Source of the DNA: CAZTTG01 sp964615935
GTDB taxonomy: Bacteria > Planctomycetota > UBA1135 > GCA-002686595
Reading direction: 5' to 3'
NCBI GenBank assembly: GCA_964615935.1
Contig: CAZTTG010000061.1
Location: forward strand, 1-38,388
Length of the DNA: 38,388 nucleotides
Below, one piece after another: positions 1 through 7,460 of the stretch (the stretch's first letter is position 1; every line of letters starts with the position of its first letter). The translations under genes and the position numbers were made by a program. The notes below the pieces were generated by a model. The model saw only the letters and a program-made list of their open reading frames with translations, did not search any database and was not told the origin of the DNA.

Positions 1-70
1 GCCGCCTGCGGAGCAGGCGCGCCGACGAGGATTCTCCGGCACGCCTGGTCGGTCTCAGGCGAAGCCTCGC

Positions 71-76
71 TAGCAT
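71..76 (+). promoter_or_regulatory. -10-like box TAGCAT, leaderless promoter candidate
   Basis: TAGCAT followed by six bases and then the ATG at 83. A start site seven bases past the box falls on the A of the start codon, so the mRNA would be leaderless. No convincing -35 is seen. Confidence 0.45.
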
Positions 77-82
77 GCCTCC

Positions 83-1018
83 ATGACGAACGACGACGCG
101 GACCCCAACAGCAAGGTCGCCGACCACTGGGGGAGGCTCGGAGCCGACCAGGTCCATCGCCCCGAGATCGCCGCCGAGACGAGCTGGGCCGATTCCCCCC
201 TCATCCGCAGCAAGTTCATCAACCCCAGGATGTCCGGCTCGCCGGACGTCAACTGGCTCGAGTGGACCGTGCGCAACCACCTGCCGCCCGACACGCGCCG
301 GGCCTGCACCCTGGGGTGCGGCTCCGGAGGCCTGGAGCGCCACGCGAGGAGCCTCGGCCTGCAGGCCGAGTTCGACAGCTTCGACATCTCCGAACAGGCC
401 CTGACGGTCGCTCGCGACGAGGCCCGGCGGCTCGGCTTGCAGGGCATCCACTACCGATGCGCCGACCTCAACCGGCTGGAGCTCCCCGCGAATCACTACG
501 ACGTGGTCTTCGGGTCGCACTCGCTGCACCACGTCGAGCAGCTCGATGGCCTCTTCCGGACGGTCCGCGGCGGGCTCGTTCCAGGCGGGCTGCTGGCCTT
601 CGACGAGTACGTCGGTCCCCGGCGGCTGCAGTGGACGGAGCTCCAGCTCGAGCTGGCCAACCGAGTCCTCGCCTGGCTGCCCGAGTACCTGCGGGAGGAT
701 CGCGTTCAGCCGGGTGTCGTGAAGGACCGGATCCTCCGTCCCTCCGTCGAGGAGGTGGTGGCCGAGGATCCATCGGAGGCCGCCCTCCCGGATCAGATCC
801 TGCCGCTGGCCCGGAAGTACCTCGAGCCCGTTCTGCAGCGCGACCTCGGCGGCACTCTGGCCCACATCGTCCTCGAGCGCATCGTCGGCAACTTCAGAGA
901 GGATGACGAGGAGGCCCTCGCTCGGCTGCACGGCCTGTTCAGCCTGGAGGCCCAGCTCATCGAGATGGGCGTCCTGAGCTCGGACTTCGTCTTCGCGATC
1001 TTCCGATTCCCTGCGTGA
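83..1018 (+). CDS. Class I SAM-dependent methyltransferase
   Basis: A 311-residue soluble protein with no signal peptide, so probably cytoplasmic. The glycine-rich SAM-binding motif I is at residues 76-83 (TLGCGSGG). An acidic end of strand 2 follows near residue 101 (FDSFDIS), then the acidic loop CADLN near 126-130 and FGSHSLHHV at 143-151, the usual motif IV region of Methyltransf_11/25-type enzymes. The roughly 70-residue N-terminal extension and the helical C-terminal half (180-311) probably form the acceptor-binding cap. The substrate cannot be read from the sequence. The start at 83 is supported by a -10-like box placed for leaderless transcription; there is no Shine-Dalgarno. Function at family level is secure. 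Confidence 0.88.
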   Translation: MTNDDADPNSKVADHWGRLGADQVHRPEIAAETSWADSPLIRSKFINPRMSGSPDVNWLEWTVRNHLPPDTRRACTLGCGSGGLERHARSLGLQAEFDSFDISEQALTVARDEARRLGLQGIHYRCADLNRLELPANHYDVVFGSHSLHHVEQLDGLFRTVRGGLVPGGLLAFDEYVGPRRLQWTELQLELANRVLAWLPEYLREDRVQPGVVKDRILRPSVEEVVAEDPSEAALPDQILPLARKYLEPVLQRDLGGTLAHIVLERIVGNFREDDEEALARLHGLFSLEAQLIEMGVLSSDFVFAIFRFPA

Positions 1019-1166
1019 GGGTGGCCCGCTCCGTTCAGCCGTCGCCGCGGGGAAGCGCTGGATGTCGACAGGGGCCGCGATCCCATCGGACGCCGCCGGT
1101 ACGGCCTCGGCCTCCTCCTTCGGGCGCACCCCCGGATCACCGCTGGCGCCCGGGTGAGGATGCCCG

Positions 1167-1172
1167 TAGCCT
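1167..1172 (+). promoter_or_regulatory. -10-like box TAGCCT upstream of the 83-residue exported protein
   Basis: TAGCCT followed by G, 40 bases before the ATG at 1213. It fits the TANNNTG pattern seen at other gene starts here. No clear -35. Confidence 0.3.
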
Positions 1173-1212
1173 GCACTCGCTCGGGTCTCGAGCGCTGAAC
1201 GGGAGCGTGACC

Positions 1213-1464
1213 ATGAACCAATCCTGGGTGCAGATGTCGGCGGTCATCGGGCTGGGGCTCTTCGGGCACGCGGCGGGCGGGGTCCCGACCGCCGAGAATC
1301 CCGTCGAGCTCGGACGCGTGAGCTGGCACCGCGAGCTCGACGTGGCGCTGGAGGAGCGTCCGGAGCTGTTCGACGGGCTCGAGCGCCCGGAGGACGTCTA
1401 CGCGCTCGCCGGCCATCGGGAGGAGCTGATCGAGCGCATCGAGAGCGAGGCGCCCCCGCGCTGA
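1213..1464 (+). CDS. Small exported protein, possibly a remnant of a thioredoxin-like protein
   Basis: An 83-residue protein. The ATG at 1213 is chosen over an upstream in-frame start at 1015 because GGGAG (1201-1205) lies seven bases before it and a signal-peptide-like stretch (residues 6-22) follows directly. The mature N-terminus (ENPVELGRVSW, then HRELDVAL) resembles what I recall of the region before the CxxC motif in secreted thioredoxin-family proteins. No CxxC or thioredoxin core follows, and the protein ends in a charged segment. It may be the leftover of a larger gene with an internal deletion, or an unrelated small exported protein. The family link is from memory and weak. Confidence 0.5.
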   Translation: MNQSWVQMSAVIGLGLFGHAAGGVPTAENPVELGRVSWHRELDVALEERPELFDGLERPEDVYALAGHREELIERIESEAPPR

Positions 1465-1484
1465 ACCCGGCGCCGGCGCCCGGA

Positions 1485-2240
1485 TCAGTCGCCCGGGACC
1501 CGACCCTCCAGGAGCATCCGGGGGTACTCGACCGGCGACAGGCGCTGGATCTCGCCCTTCCCCCGGGACATCAAACCGACCAGGTATCCCTCGCCGTCGA
1601 TGGCGGGGGCGCCGCTCAGGCCGGGGACGGTGTTGTCGATCAGCGCCTCGACCGTGATGAGGACGGCGTCCCTCTCGGAGCGGACGAAGGAGCCCTCGTA
1701 CACGATCTGGGGGCAGTCCTCCTCGGTGTACCGCCAGCCGACGACGTACACCGCCTCCCCCCGCTGCAGGGGAGTCGTCCGGATCCGCAGGGGCTGGATG
1801 CTCTGGGGGCGCTCCCGGACCGTGAACAGGAGCCAGTCCTTCCCGCAGGGAATCCCCTCCAGCGGCTCTCCGGATTCCCGGTTGACGAGCTCGTCCACCA
1901 CGACCAGCTCGGACGGACGGTCCTTGGGGAACATCCGCCAGCTCTTCAAGGTCCCCTCGAAGTCGACGGCGTCCATCCGGGCGGACCGGAAGTAGGTCAG
2001 GACGTGCTTGGCGGTCGCCGCCAGGACCTCCCCCCCGACCTCCAGCAGGCACCCGCACCCGGCCACCGGATGGTGCTGGTCGTCGTAGTCGATCTGGTTG
2101 ACGACCGCGAGCTTGGGCCACTCGGCCGGGGGGAGCCTCATCCAGCTCCCGTAGGAGTCCGGCTCATCGGGCGGGTCGGTCCCGCACGCGGCCACCAGGA
2201 TCCCGGCCAGGAGGCCGGCAGCGGACAGGACGCGCATCAT
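1485..2240 (-). CDS. Trypsin-like serine protease lipoprotein
   Basis: A 251-residue protein with a lipoprotein signal (hydrophobic residues 4-18, lipobox LVAAC, lipidated Cys19), so it should be membrane-anchored and extracytoplasmic. It reads as a chymotrypsin-fold peptidase: His79 in TAKHV (compare TAAHC), Asp135 in KDWLLF, and nucleophile Ser209 in PGLSGAP (compare GDSGGP). The triad order and spacing are as in the S1 family, and there is no PDZ domain. The start at 2240 precedes the signal peptide exactly. Longer upstream in-frame sequence is rejected because it runs over the divergent gene and would bury the signal peptide. A role in processing exported proteins is inference. Confidence 0.8.
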   Translation of the reverse strand: MMRVLSAAGLLAGILVAACGTDPPDEPDSYGSWMRLPPAEWPKLAVVNQIDYDDQHHPVAGCGCLLEVGGEVLAATAKHVLTYFRSARMDAVDFEGTLKSWRMFPKDRPSELVVVDELVNRESGEPLEGIPCGKDWLLFTVRERPQSIQPLRIRTTPLQRGEAVYVVGWRYTEEDCPQIVYEGSFVRSERDAVLITVEALIDNTVPGLSGAPAIDGEGYLVGLMSRGKGEIQRLSPVEYPRMLLEGRVPGD

Positions 2241-2246
2241 GGAGCC

Positions 2247-2252
2247 ATTGTA
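2247..2252 (-). promoter_or_regulatory. -10-like box TACAAT, leaderless promoter candidate
   Basis: On the minus strand TACAAT is followed by six bases and then the ATG at 2240, the same geometry as at 71-76. The transcript would start at the start codon. The box lies in the 87-base gap shared with the divergent sigma gene at 2328. Confidence 0.5.
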
Positions 2253-2327
2253 AGGACGCGCCTGCGGGGCGGGGATTCCGGCGGATTCCCGTAGCGCTGT
2301 GCCCCTTCCTGCATGGAGTAGGGAGAC

Positions 2328-4658
2328 ATGCAGTCCGACGCATCCCGGTTCGCGGTGGAGGAGCTCATGGCCCAGGCCGGGTGGGTCCGGGCCCTGGCCC
2401 TGCGCCTGGCCGGGAATCCGAGCGAGGCCGAGGATCTGGCGCAGGATGCGCTGACCGTGGCCCTGGAGCATCGCCCCAGGACGGATCGCGGGCTGCGTCC
2501 CTGGCTGGCTCGGGTGCTGCGAACGCGCCGGGCCTGGTTCCTCCGCCTCCGCGCCGCGCGCCGAGCCCGCGAGGAGATCGCCTCGCGGAGCGAGCGCGTC
2601 CCCTCGGCCGGGGAGCTGGCGGCGAGGGCGGAGGTCCAGCGCCGCCTGGTCGACGACGCGCTCGGACTGGACGAACCCTATCGCTCGCTCGTGGTGCTGC
2701 GCTACTACGGGGGGCTCGAGCCCTCGGAGATCGCCCGGCGCCTGGGCAAGCCGCCGGGCAGTGTCCGCGGGCAGCTCTCACGCGCCCTCGACATGCTGCG
2801 GGCGTCCCTCGGCGCGTCCCGCCGGGAGGGCGAGCCGGACTGGCGCTCGTCCCTGCTGCTCTTCGGCGCCGGGATCCGACCCGCTCCGCCCGCGGGCCCG
2901 GGAATGGCGCCGACCTCCCCGATCCACTTCATCACCATGCAGGCGATTGCGAAGACCACCCTGGCCGCGGTGGCCGGCCTCGGCGCGCTCACCCTCCTCT
3001 GGCTGTCGCTGCGATCGGAGGACGACGCCCGGCTGGCCCCCGGGCGGGCGGCAGGGGCCGACGGCCCGCTGGCGGCCATGAGTGCCGGCGAGGCGCGGGT
3101 CGGGGCCGAGGCGGCGCCGGCGGCCTCGCTCGCGCAGGCCGCGCAGCGCTCGGAGGGGCGCGTGGCGGCGACGTCCTCGGTCGAGTCCCACGCGGGCGAG
3201 CCCGTCCGCGGGGTGCTGGTGAACCGGAACGGAGGCGCCGCGGAGGCCGCGGATCCGCCGCTGGGGTCCTTCCTGTTCGACCTGCTCAGGGGTGAGGAGA
3301 GGCTGGAGACCCTGGTGACCGATCCCGAGGGCCGCTTCGAGACGGAGCACGCCTACACCTCCGGGACCTTCACCCTGAAGCTGCGCGAGCACGCCCGCAG
3401 CGACCCGCACGTCTATCTCCCGCGCCTGGACCGGCCGCTGAAGCCCGCGGAGATTCCGGCCATGACGCTCTCCTGGACGGAGGGAGAGGAGCTGCTCGTG
3501 CGGGTGGACACCCGCCTGGTCCTGCCCATCCGGCTCCGGGGACCGGCGGAGGTGGCGGACCGCGTGGAATCGGTCCAGCTGGTCTCGAGGGCCCGACGGG
3601 ACATCGCCGGCCCGGGCGCGCACGCCCGGGCCCTGCGCGCGCCCATCCATCGGGACGAGAGCGGCAAGTGGGTGCGCTTCCACCGCAACGGCCTGCCCGG
3701 ATCGAGCCGCTGGTTCGTTCACGCCGAGACCCCCGACGGCCTGTGGCGAGCCGACGCCGAGATCGCCGTCCGCGGAGGACACCGCCGGGAGCCCATCCCC
3801 CTCGCGCTGGAGAGCGCCGGGCGGATCGACGTCGTGGTCCCCTTCCCGTCCGCCTCCGATCCGTCCAGCATCGCCGTCCTGGTCGGGCTGCCGGGGACCG
3901 ATCGCGGGCGGCTCCCGGCGGCCGCCGTGAGCTGTGGCGCCCAGGCGCGGCGCTTCCGCCTGGGCGGGCTGTACGCGGGAGACCACCGGATCGTCTGCTA
4001 TGCGGACGGAACCGAGGTGGTGCGCGCGCCGGTGGCCGTGGTCCCCGGCGAGGTCTCGGAGGTCACCGTGGAGCTGGCGTGGCCGGTGGCCCTCCACACG
4101 GTGCGCCTTGAGCTGGGCAGCCAGACCGGGCGCTTCCACGAGCCGGTGAGCTTCGCCGCGCTCCCGGTGGCGCCGGAGGGCGACTCCCGACGCTACTCGG
4201 ATTCGATGGTCGAATGGACTCAGGGCGAGGACCGCCGGTGGAGCGGCACCCAGAGCCTCGGCCGGATGCCTCCCGGGGAGTACCGCCTCGAGCTGATGGC
4301 GAGCTTCGGGTTCCAGCCGTGGGACCACCACCACCGCACCCTCACGGTCCCCGGGCCGACGATGGAGCTGACCTGCCTGGACGGCAGCCCGTCACGCTCC
4401 TTCGGCCTGCGCGTCGTGGACCGGGAGAGCGGCGTCATGGTGGAGGAGGCCGCTCTCGAGCTGAGCGTGGACGGGCTGCCCGGGCCCATCTGCGATCGGC
4501 TGGACGGCCTCTTCAGGCTGGAGGACGTCCCGCTCGGGAGCGACGTCCGCTGGAGCCTGAGGGCCGAGGGCTACGAGCCCCGGGAAGGCGGCCTGGATCT
4601 CGCGGCTCCGGAGGGCGAGCTGTGGGTGGTCGCGGTGGAGCTGGCTCGCGAGAGGTGA
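2328..4658 (+). CDS. ECF-type sigma factor fused to a transmembrane helix and extracytoplasmic carboxypeptidase-regulatory-like tail
   Basis: A 776-residue protein. Residues 17-75 are sigma-70 region 2 (NPSEAEDLAQDALTVALEH). Residues 106-160 are region 4 with a helix-turn-helix (LDEPYRSLVVLRYYGG, then EPSEIARRLGKPPGSVRGQL). A hydrophobic helix at about 208-228 follows, then an Ala/Gly-rich linker and some 500 residues of beta-rich repeats of the CarboxypepD_reg/transthyretin-like type (for example LEDVPLGSDVRWSLRAEGY near the end). The predicted topology puts the sigma part in the cytoplasm and the tail outside. Typical ECF sigma factors have about 200 residues, so nearly three quarters of this protein is extension. 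No separate anti-sigma gene is adjacent. GGAG at 2315-2318, nine bases upstream, supports the start. Promoter targets are unknown. Confidence 0.85.
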   Translation: MQSDASRFAVEELMAQAGWVRALALRLAGNPSEAEDLAQDALTVALEHRPRTDRGLRPWLARVLRTRRAWFLRLRAARRAREEIASRSERVPSAGELAARAEVQRRLVDDALGLDEPYRSLVVLRYYGGLEPSEIARRLGKPPGSVRGQLSRALDMLRASLGASRREGEPDWRSSLLLFGAGIRPAPPAGPGMAPTSPIHFITMQAIAKTTLAAVAGLGALTLLWLSLRSEDDARLAPGRAAGADGPLAAMSAGEARVGAEAAPAASLAQAAQRSEGRVAATSSVESHAGEPVRGVLVNRNGGAAEAADPPLGSFLFDLLRGEERLETLVTDPEGRFETEHAYTSGTFTLKLREHARSDPHVYLPRLDRPLKPAEIPAMTLSWTEGEELLVRVDTRLVLPIRLRGPAEVADRVESVQLVSRARRDIAGPGAHARALRAPIHRDESGKWVRFHRNGLPGSSRWFVHAETPDGLWRADAEIAVRGGHRREPIPLALESAGRIDVVVPFPSASDPSSIAVLVGLPGTDRGRLPAAAVSCGAQARRFRLGGLYAGDHRIVCYADGTEVVRAPVAVVPGEVSEVTVELAWPVALHTVRLELGSQTGRFHEPVSFAALPVAPEGDSRRYSDSMVEWTQGEDRRWSGTQSLGRMPPGEYRLELMASFGFQPWDHHHRTLTVPGPTMELTCLDGSPSRSFGLRVVDRESGVMVEEAALELSVDGLPGPICDRLDGLFRLEDVPLGSDVRWSLRAEGYEPREGGLDLAAPEGELWVVAVELARER

Positions 4659-4680
4659 GGGGAGTGGCCGGAACGGCCCT

Positions 4681-4711
4681 GCAGGACCGCCCCCAAGCAG
4701 GGCGGGCCTGC
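4681..4711 (+). repeat. Inverted repeat between sigma fusion 1 and the 4750 operon
   Basis: Arms 4681-4692 and 4700-4711 pair over 12 positions with one mismatch around a 7-base loop. There is no T-tract, so it is a poor intrinsic terminator. The right arm abuts the -10-like box at 4712 and the repeat covers the expected -35 region, so it could be an operator. Confidence 0.45.
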
Positions 4712-4717
4712 TACACT
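4712..4717 (+). promoter_or_regulatory. -10-like box TACACT for the 4750-8639 operon
   Basis: TACACT followed by G, 38 bases before the ATG at 4750. No recognisable -35; that region is taken up by an inverted repeat. Confidence 0.4.
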
Positions 4718-4749
4718 GGGAGACCGGTCGCCCACGAGAGGACTCCGCC

Positions 4750-5742
4750 ATGAAGAGCCTCACCCGCTCGCTACTCGGTGTGGTGGCTGCGCTGGTCGCG
4801 GTGCTCCCCGCGGCTGCGCAGAATCAGGTCTGGATCCGCCAGTTCGGAACGAACAAGGACGACTGGAACACCGCGGCCGCCCCGGACGGCGCGGGCGGGG
4901 TGTACCTGACCGGCTGGACCGCCGGCAGCCTGGGCGGACCGAGCGCGGGCAACTGGGACATCTGGGTGGCGCGCTACGACGGCTCCGGCAACCAGCTCTG
5001 GATCCGGCAGTTCGGGACGATCGGCGACGACAGCGCCCGGGCGGCCGCCCCCGACGGAACCGGTGGGGTCTACGTGAGCGGCCACACCGAAGGCAGCCTG
5101 GGCGGGCTGAGCGCGGGTCGGATCGACGCGTGGTTCGCGCACTACGACGAGGCCGGGAACCGGCTCTGGATCTGCCAGCTCGGCACGAGCCACGATGACT
5201 ACGGAGGCGCGGCGGCTGCGGACGCGACGGGCGGCCTGTTCGTGAGCGGCCAGACCCTCGGCAGCCTGGGCGGCCCCAGCGCGGGCCAGGTGGACACATG
5301 GCTGGCGCGCTACGAGGATGTCTGCCCGCAGCCCAGCACCTACTGCACCGCCAAGACCACCTCCACCGGCTGCACCCCGGCCATCGACCACACCGGCCTC
5401 CCGAGCGCCACCGCCCCGAGCGGCTTCTCGGTGATCGCGACCCAGATCGAGCCCGACCGGCCGGGGATCCTCTTCTACGGCCTGACGGGCCCCGAGGCGC
5501 TCCCGCTCCAGGGCGGGCTCCTGTGCGTCCGTCCGCCGATCCACCGGACGCCCACCCAGAACTCGGGCACGAGCGGATCACAGCCCTGCACGGGCGTCCT
5601 GGCGCTGGACCTCAACGCGGCCGGCATCTGCGCCTCGATCGGGGTCGGCCACCACGGATGGATGCAGGGATGGTTCCGGGATCCGGCCAGCCCCAGCGGG
5701 ACCGGGCTGACGGACGCCATCGAGTGGAAGGTCTGCCCCTGA
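4750..5742 (+). CDS. Secreted SBBP-type beta-propeller protein with shared four-cysteine C-terminal domain
   Basis: A 330-residue protein with a signal peptide (residues 1-24, ending AAAQ). Residues 25-192 hold three tandem 56-residue repeats with the pattern NQLWIRQFGT, then DGTGGVYVSG, then GSLGG. These match SBBP-type (PF06739-like) propeller blades; three are too few for a full propeller, so the protein may oligomerise or be shortened. Residues 198-330 are the C-terminal module also found at 5813 and 12703: YC, GC, LPLQGG-LLCV, HRTPTQNSG, WFRDP, TGLTDA. Its cysteines probably form disulfides outside the cell. The gene heads an apparent operon with 5813 (70-base gap) and 7461 (19-base gap). 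A catalytic role is not evident; binding or adhesion is a guess. Confidence 0.78.
   Translation: MKSLTRSLLGVVAALVAVLPAAAQNQVWIRQFGTNKDDWNTAAAPDGAGGVYLTGWTAGSLGGPSAGNWDIWVARYDGSGNQLWIRQFGTIGDDSARAAAPDGTGGVYVSGHTEGSLGGLSAGRIDAWFAHYDEAGNRLWICQLGTSHDDYGGAAAADATGGLFVSGQTLGSLGGPSAGQVDTWLARYEDVCPQPSTYCTAKTTSTGCTPAIDHTGLPSATAPSGFSVIATQIEPDRPGILFYGLTGPEALPLQGGLLCVRPPIHRTPTQNSGTSGSQPCTGVLALDLNAAGICASIGVGHHGWMQGWFRDPASPSGTGLTDAIEWKVCP
4822..5325 (+). repeat. Three tandem 168-bp coding repeats (SBBP-like blades)
   Basis: Units start at 4822, 4990 and 5158, an exact 168-bp (56-codon) period, each opening with the codons for NQ/NR-V/L-WI. The exact spacing indicates duplication without indels. Confidence 0.8.
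5341..5739 (+). other. Copy 1 of the shared four-cysteine C-terminal domain
   Basis: Residues 198-330 of the 4750 protein. Landmarks in order: YC, TGC-P, PSAT, FYG, LPLQGG, LCV, RTPTQNSG, PCTG, DLNA, WFRDP, TGLTDA. The same landmarks occur in the same order at the ends of the 5813 and 12703 proteins. Confidence 0.85.
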
Positions 5743-5812
5743 CGGGACCCGACACCCCATCCCGATCACCAGATACCCCGAGGAGGGCCCGCGAGCCCGG
5801 GCGTCTCGAGTC

Positions 5813-7441
5813 ATGCAGAAGCGAAGAGCACTGAAGCGCGCTGCCGCCGGCCTGGCTCTGGCGGCTCTGGCGGCGGCGGCGTCCGGACAGGGCTCGGTGG
5901 TCGTGGACCTGCCCGACCCCGCCAACCTGCTGCTGAACACCTCCTTCGTAATCCGGGAGGACGTGGTGTACGTCCCCTCCTACGACGACCAGCACGTCAC
6001 CAACAAGCTGTGGTCCTTCTCGCTGGTGTCGGGTCTCCTGCTGGACCCCGACGGGCTGCTCCTGCCCGCGCCGGCCCTGGCCACCGACCCGGCGCTCTTC
6101 TCGGGCGAGCGGCTGGGAATGCCCGGCTGGTTCCCCGACCAAGCCATCCAGCTCGTGGACATCTCCGATCCCGCCGATCTGAGGAGCCTGGGCACGATCT
6201 CCATCGGGGCGGGCGCGAACATCCAGGGACAGGACATCGTCGTGGACGATGACGGCATCGTCGGCTACGTGGCCTCCTTCGCGGACGACACGCTGTACTC
6301 CTTCAACGTGGACAGCCTGGCCCTGGAGGATCCCGACGGCCTGATCCTGCCGGGGAATCCCGATCGCATCGCGCTCGCCGGGGACCGGATCGCCATCGCC
6401 AGCGAGACCCCCACCTCCACCGAGATCGTGGTCGCTGACGTGAGCGATCCCGCGAACCTGACGCTGGCGGGCGCCATTCCGCTCCCGGGACAGCCGGTCC
6501 TCCACTCCGGGAGCACGATCGGCTTCGCCAGCGACGGCCGGACCGGTTTCATCACGGCCTACGAGGGGGTGCTCTACTCCTTCGACGTCATCAGCCTGAG
6601 CCTGCTCGATCCCGATGGAATCAGGTTCCCCGGCTACAGCGGCGGAGGCGGCGGCGTGCACGTCCACCGCGATACGGTGGCCTTCACCGCCGGCACGAAC
6701 GGCCTGCACTTCGTGGATGCCAGCGATCCGGCGAACCTCACCCTGATCGCCCACGCCAAGTTCGGGGTCGACTGGACCGTGCGGGGCGGCTTCGCCTCGG
6801 GCTTCACCGCCGACGGTACGGGATTCTCCTGGCTGACGGTCTGGCCCATCGACGCCGTCTACGCCTTCGAGGTGGCCACGGGGGACCGGATCGGGGAGCC
6901 CTTCCCGGTGGACGACTATCCCAGCTTCCTGACCGTCTACGGGCCCGACGATCGCGTGGGGGTCATCTGCGGCGGCGCCGACACCATCCACCTGATTCAC
7001 GGTCTGTTCGGCCCGGCGGCCCCCGCGTCCTACTGCGAGGCCAAGGCCAACAGCCTCGGCTGCACGCCCGCGATCACCTGGAGCGGCACGCCCAGCGCCA
7101 GCCAGCCCGGTCCCCTCGACGTGGGGGCCGTGCAGGTCCTGAACAACCGGAACGGGATGGTCTTCTACGGCTTCGCGCCCGCGGCTCTCCCCTTCCAGGG
7201 GGGCGCCCTGTGCGTCGCGCCGCCCCTGCGCCGCACGCCGGTCCAGAACAGCGGCGGCAACCCTCCACCGGAGGACTGCTCGGGTGTGTACTCCTTCGAC
7301 TTCAACGCCTGGATCCAGAGCGGCGCCGATCCGCTGCTGGCGCCCGGCGTGGTGGCCTGGGCCCAGTACTGGTCCCGGGATCCCTCCGCCGCCAGCGGGA
7401 CCGGCCTGACCGACGCGCTGCAGATCCCCATCGGCCCGTGA
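5813..7441 (+). CDS. Secreted LVIVD-like beta-propeller protein with shared four-cysteine C-terminal domain
   Basis: A 542-residue protein with a signal peptide (about residues 1-25). The body contains blade-like repeats with phrases such as VDISDPADLRSLG, VADVSDPANLTLAG and VDASDPANLTLIA, the signature of LVIVD-type propellers. A second internal motif recurs three times: SF-V-SL-L-DPDG-PG. The repeats probably form a seven- or eight-bladed propeller. Residues 407-542 are the shared C-terminal module (YC, GC, LPFQGG-ALCV, RRTPVQNSG, WAQYW, TGLTDA). It is the second gene of the 4750 operon. No Shine-Dalgarno is seen before the ATG, but the signal peptide starts there. A role as a surface binding protein is inferred. 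Confidence 0.78.
   Translation: MQKRRALKRAAAGLALAALAAAASGQGSVVVDLPDPANLLLNTSFVIREDVVYVPSYDDQHVTNKLWSFSLVSGLLLDPDGLLLPAPALATDPALFSGERLGMPGWFPDQAIQLVDISDPADLRSLGTISIGAGANIQGQDIVVDDDGIVGYVASFADDTLYSFNVDSLALEDPDGLILPGNPDRIALAGDRIAIASETPTSTEIVVADVSDPANLTLAGAIPLPGQPVLHSGSTIGFASDGRTGFITAYEGVLYSFDVISLSLLDPDGIRFPGYSGGGGGVHVHRDTVAFTAGTNGLHFVDASDPANLTLIAHAKFGVDWTVRGGFASGFTADGTGFSWLTVWPIDAVYAFEVATGDRIGEPFPVDDYPSFLTVYGPDDRVGVICGGADTIHLIHGLFGPAAPASYCEAKANSLGCTPAITWSGTPSASQPGPLDVGAVQVLNNRNGMVFYGFAPAALPFQGGALCVAPPLRRTPVQNSGGNPPPEDCSGVYSFDFNAWIQSGADPLLAPGVVAWAQYWSRDPSAASGTGLTDALQIPIGP
7031..7438 (+). other. Copy 2 of the shared four-cysteine C-terminal domain
   Basis: Residues 407-542 of the 5813 protein. 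It carries the same landmark order as copies 1 and 3, including the four cysteines and the WAQYW-RDP stretch it shares with copy 3. Confidence 0.85.
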
Positions 7442-7460
7442 TGCGGACCGGACCACCCCC

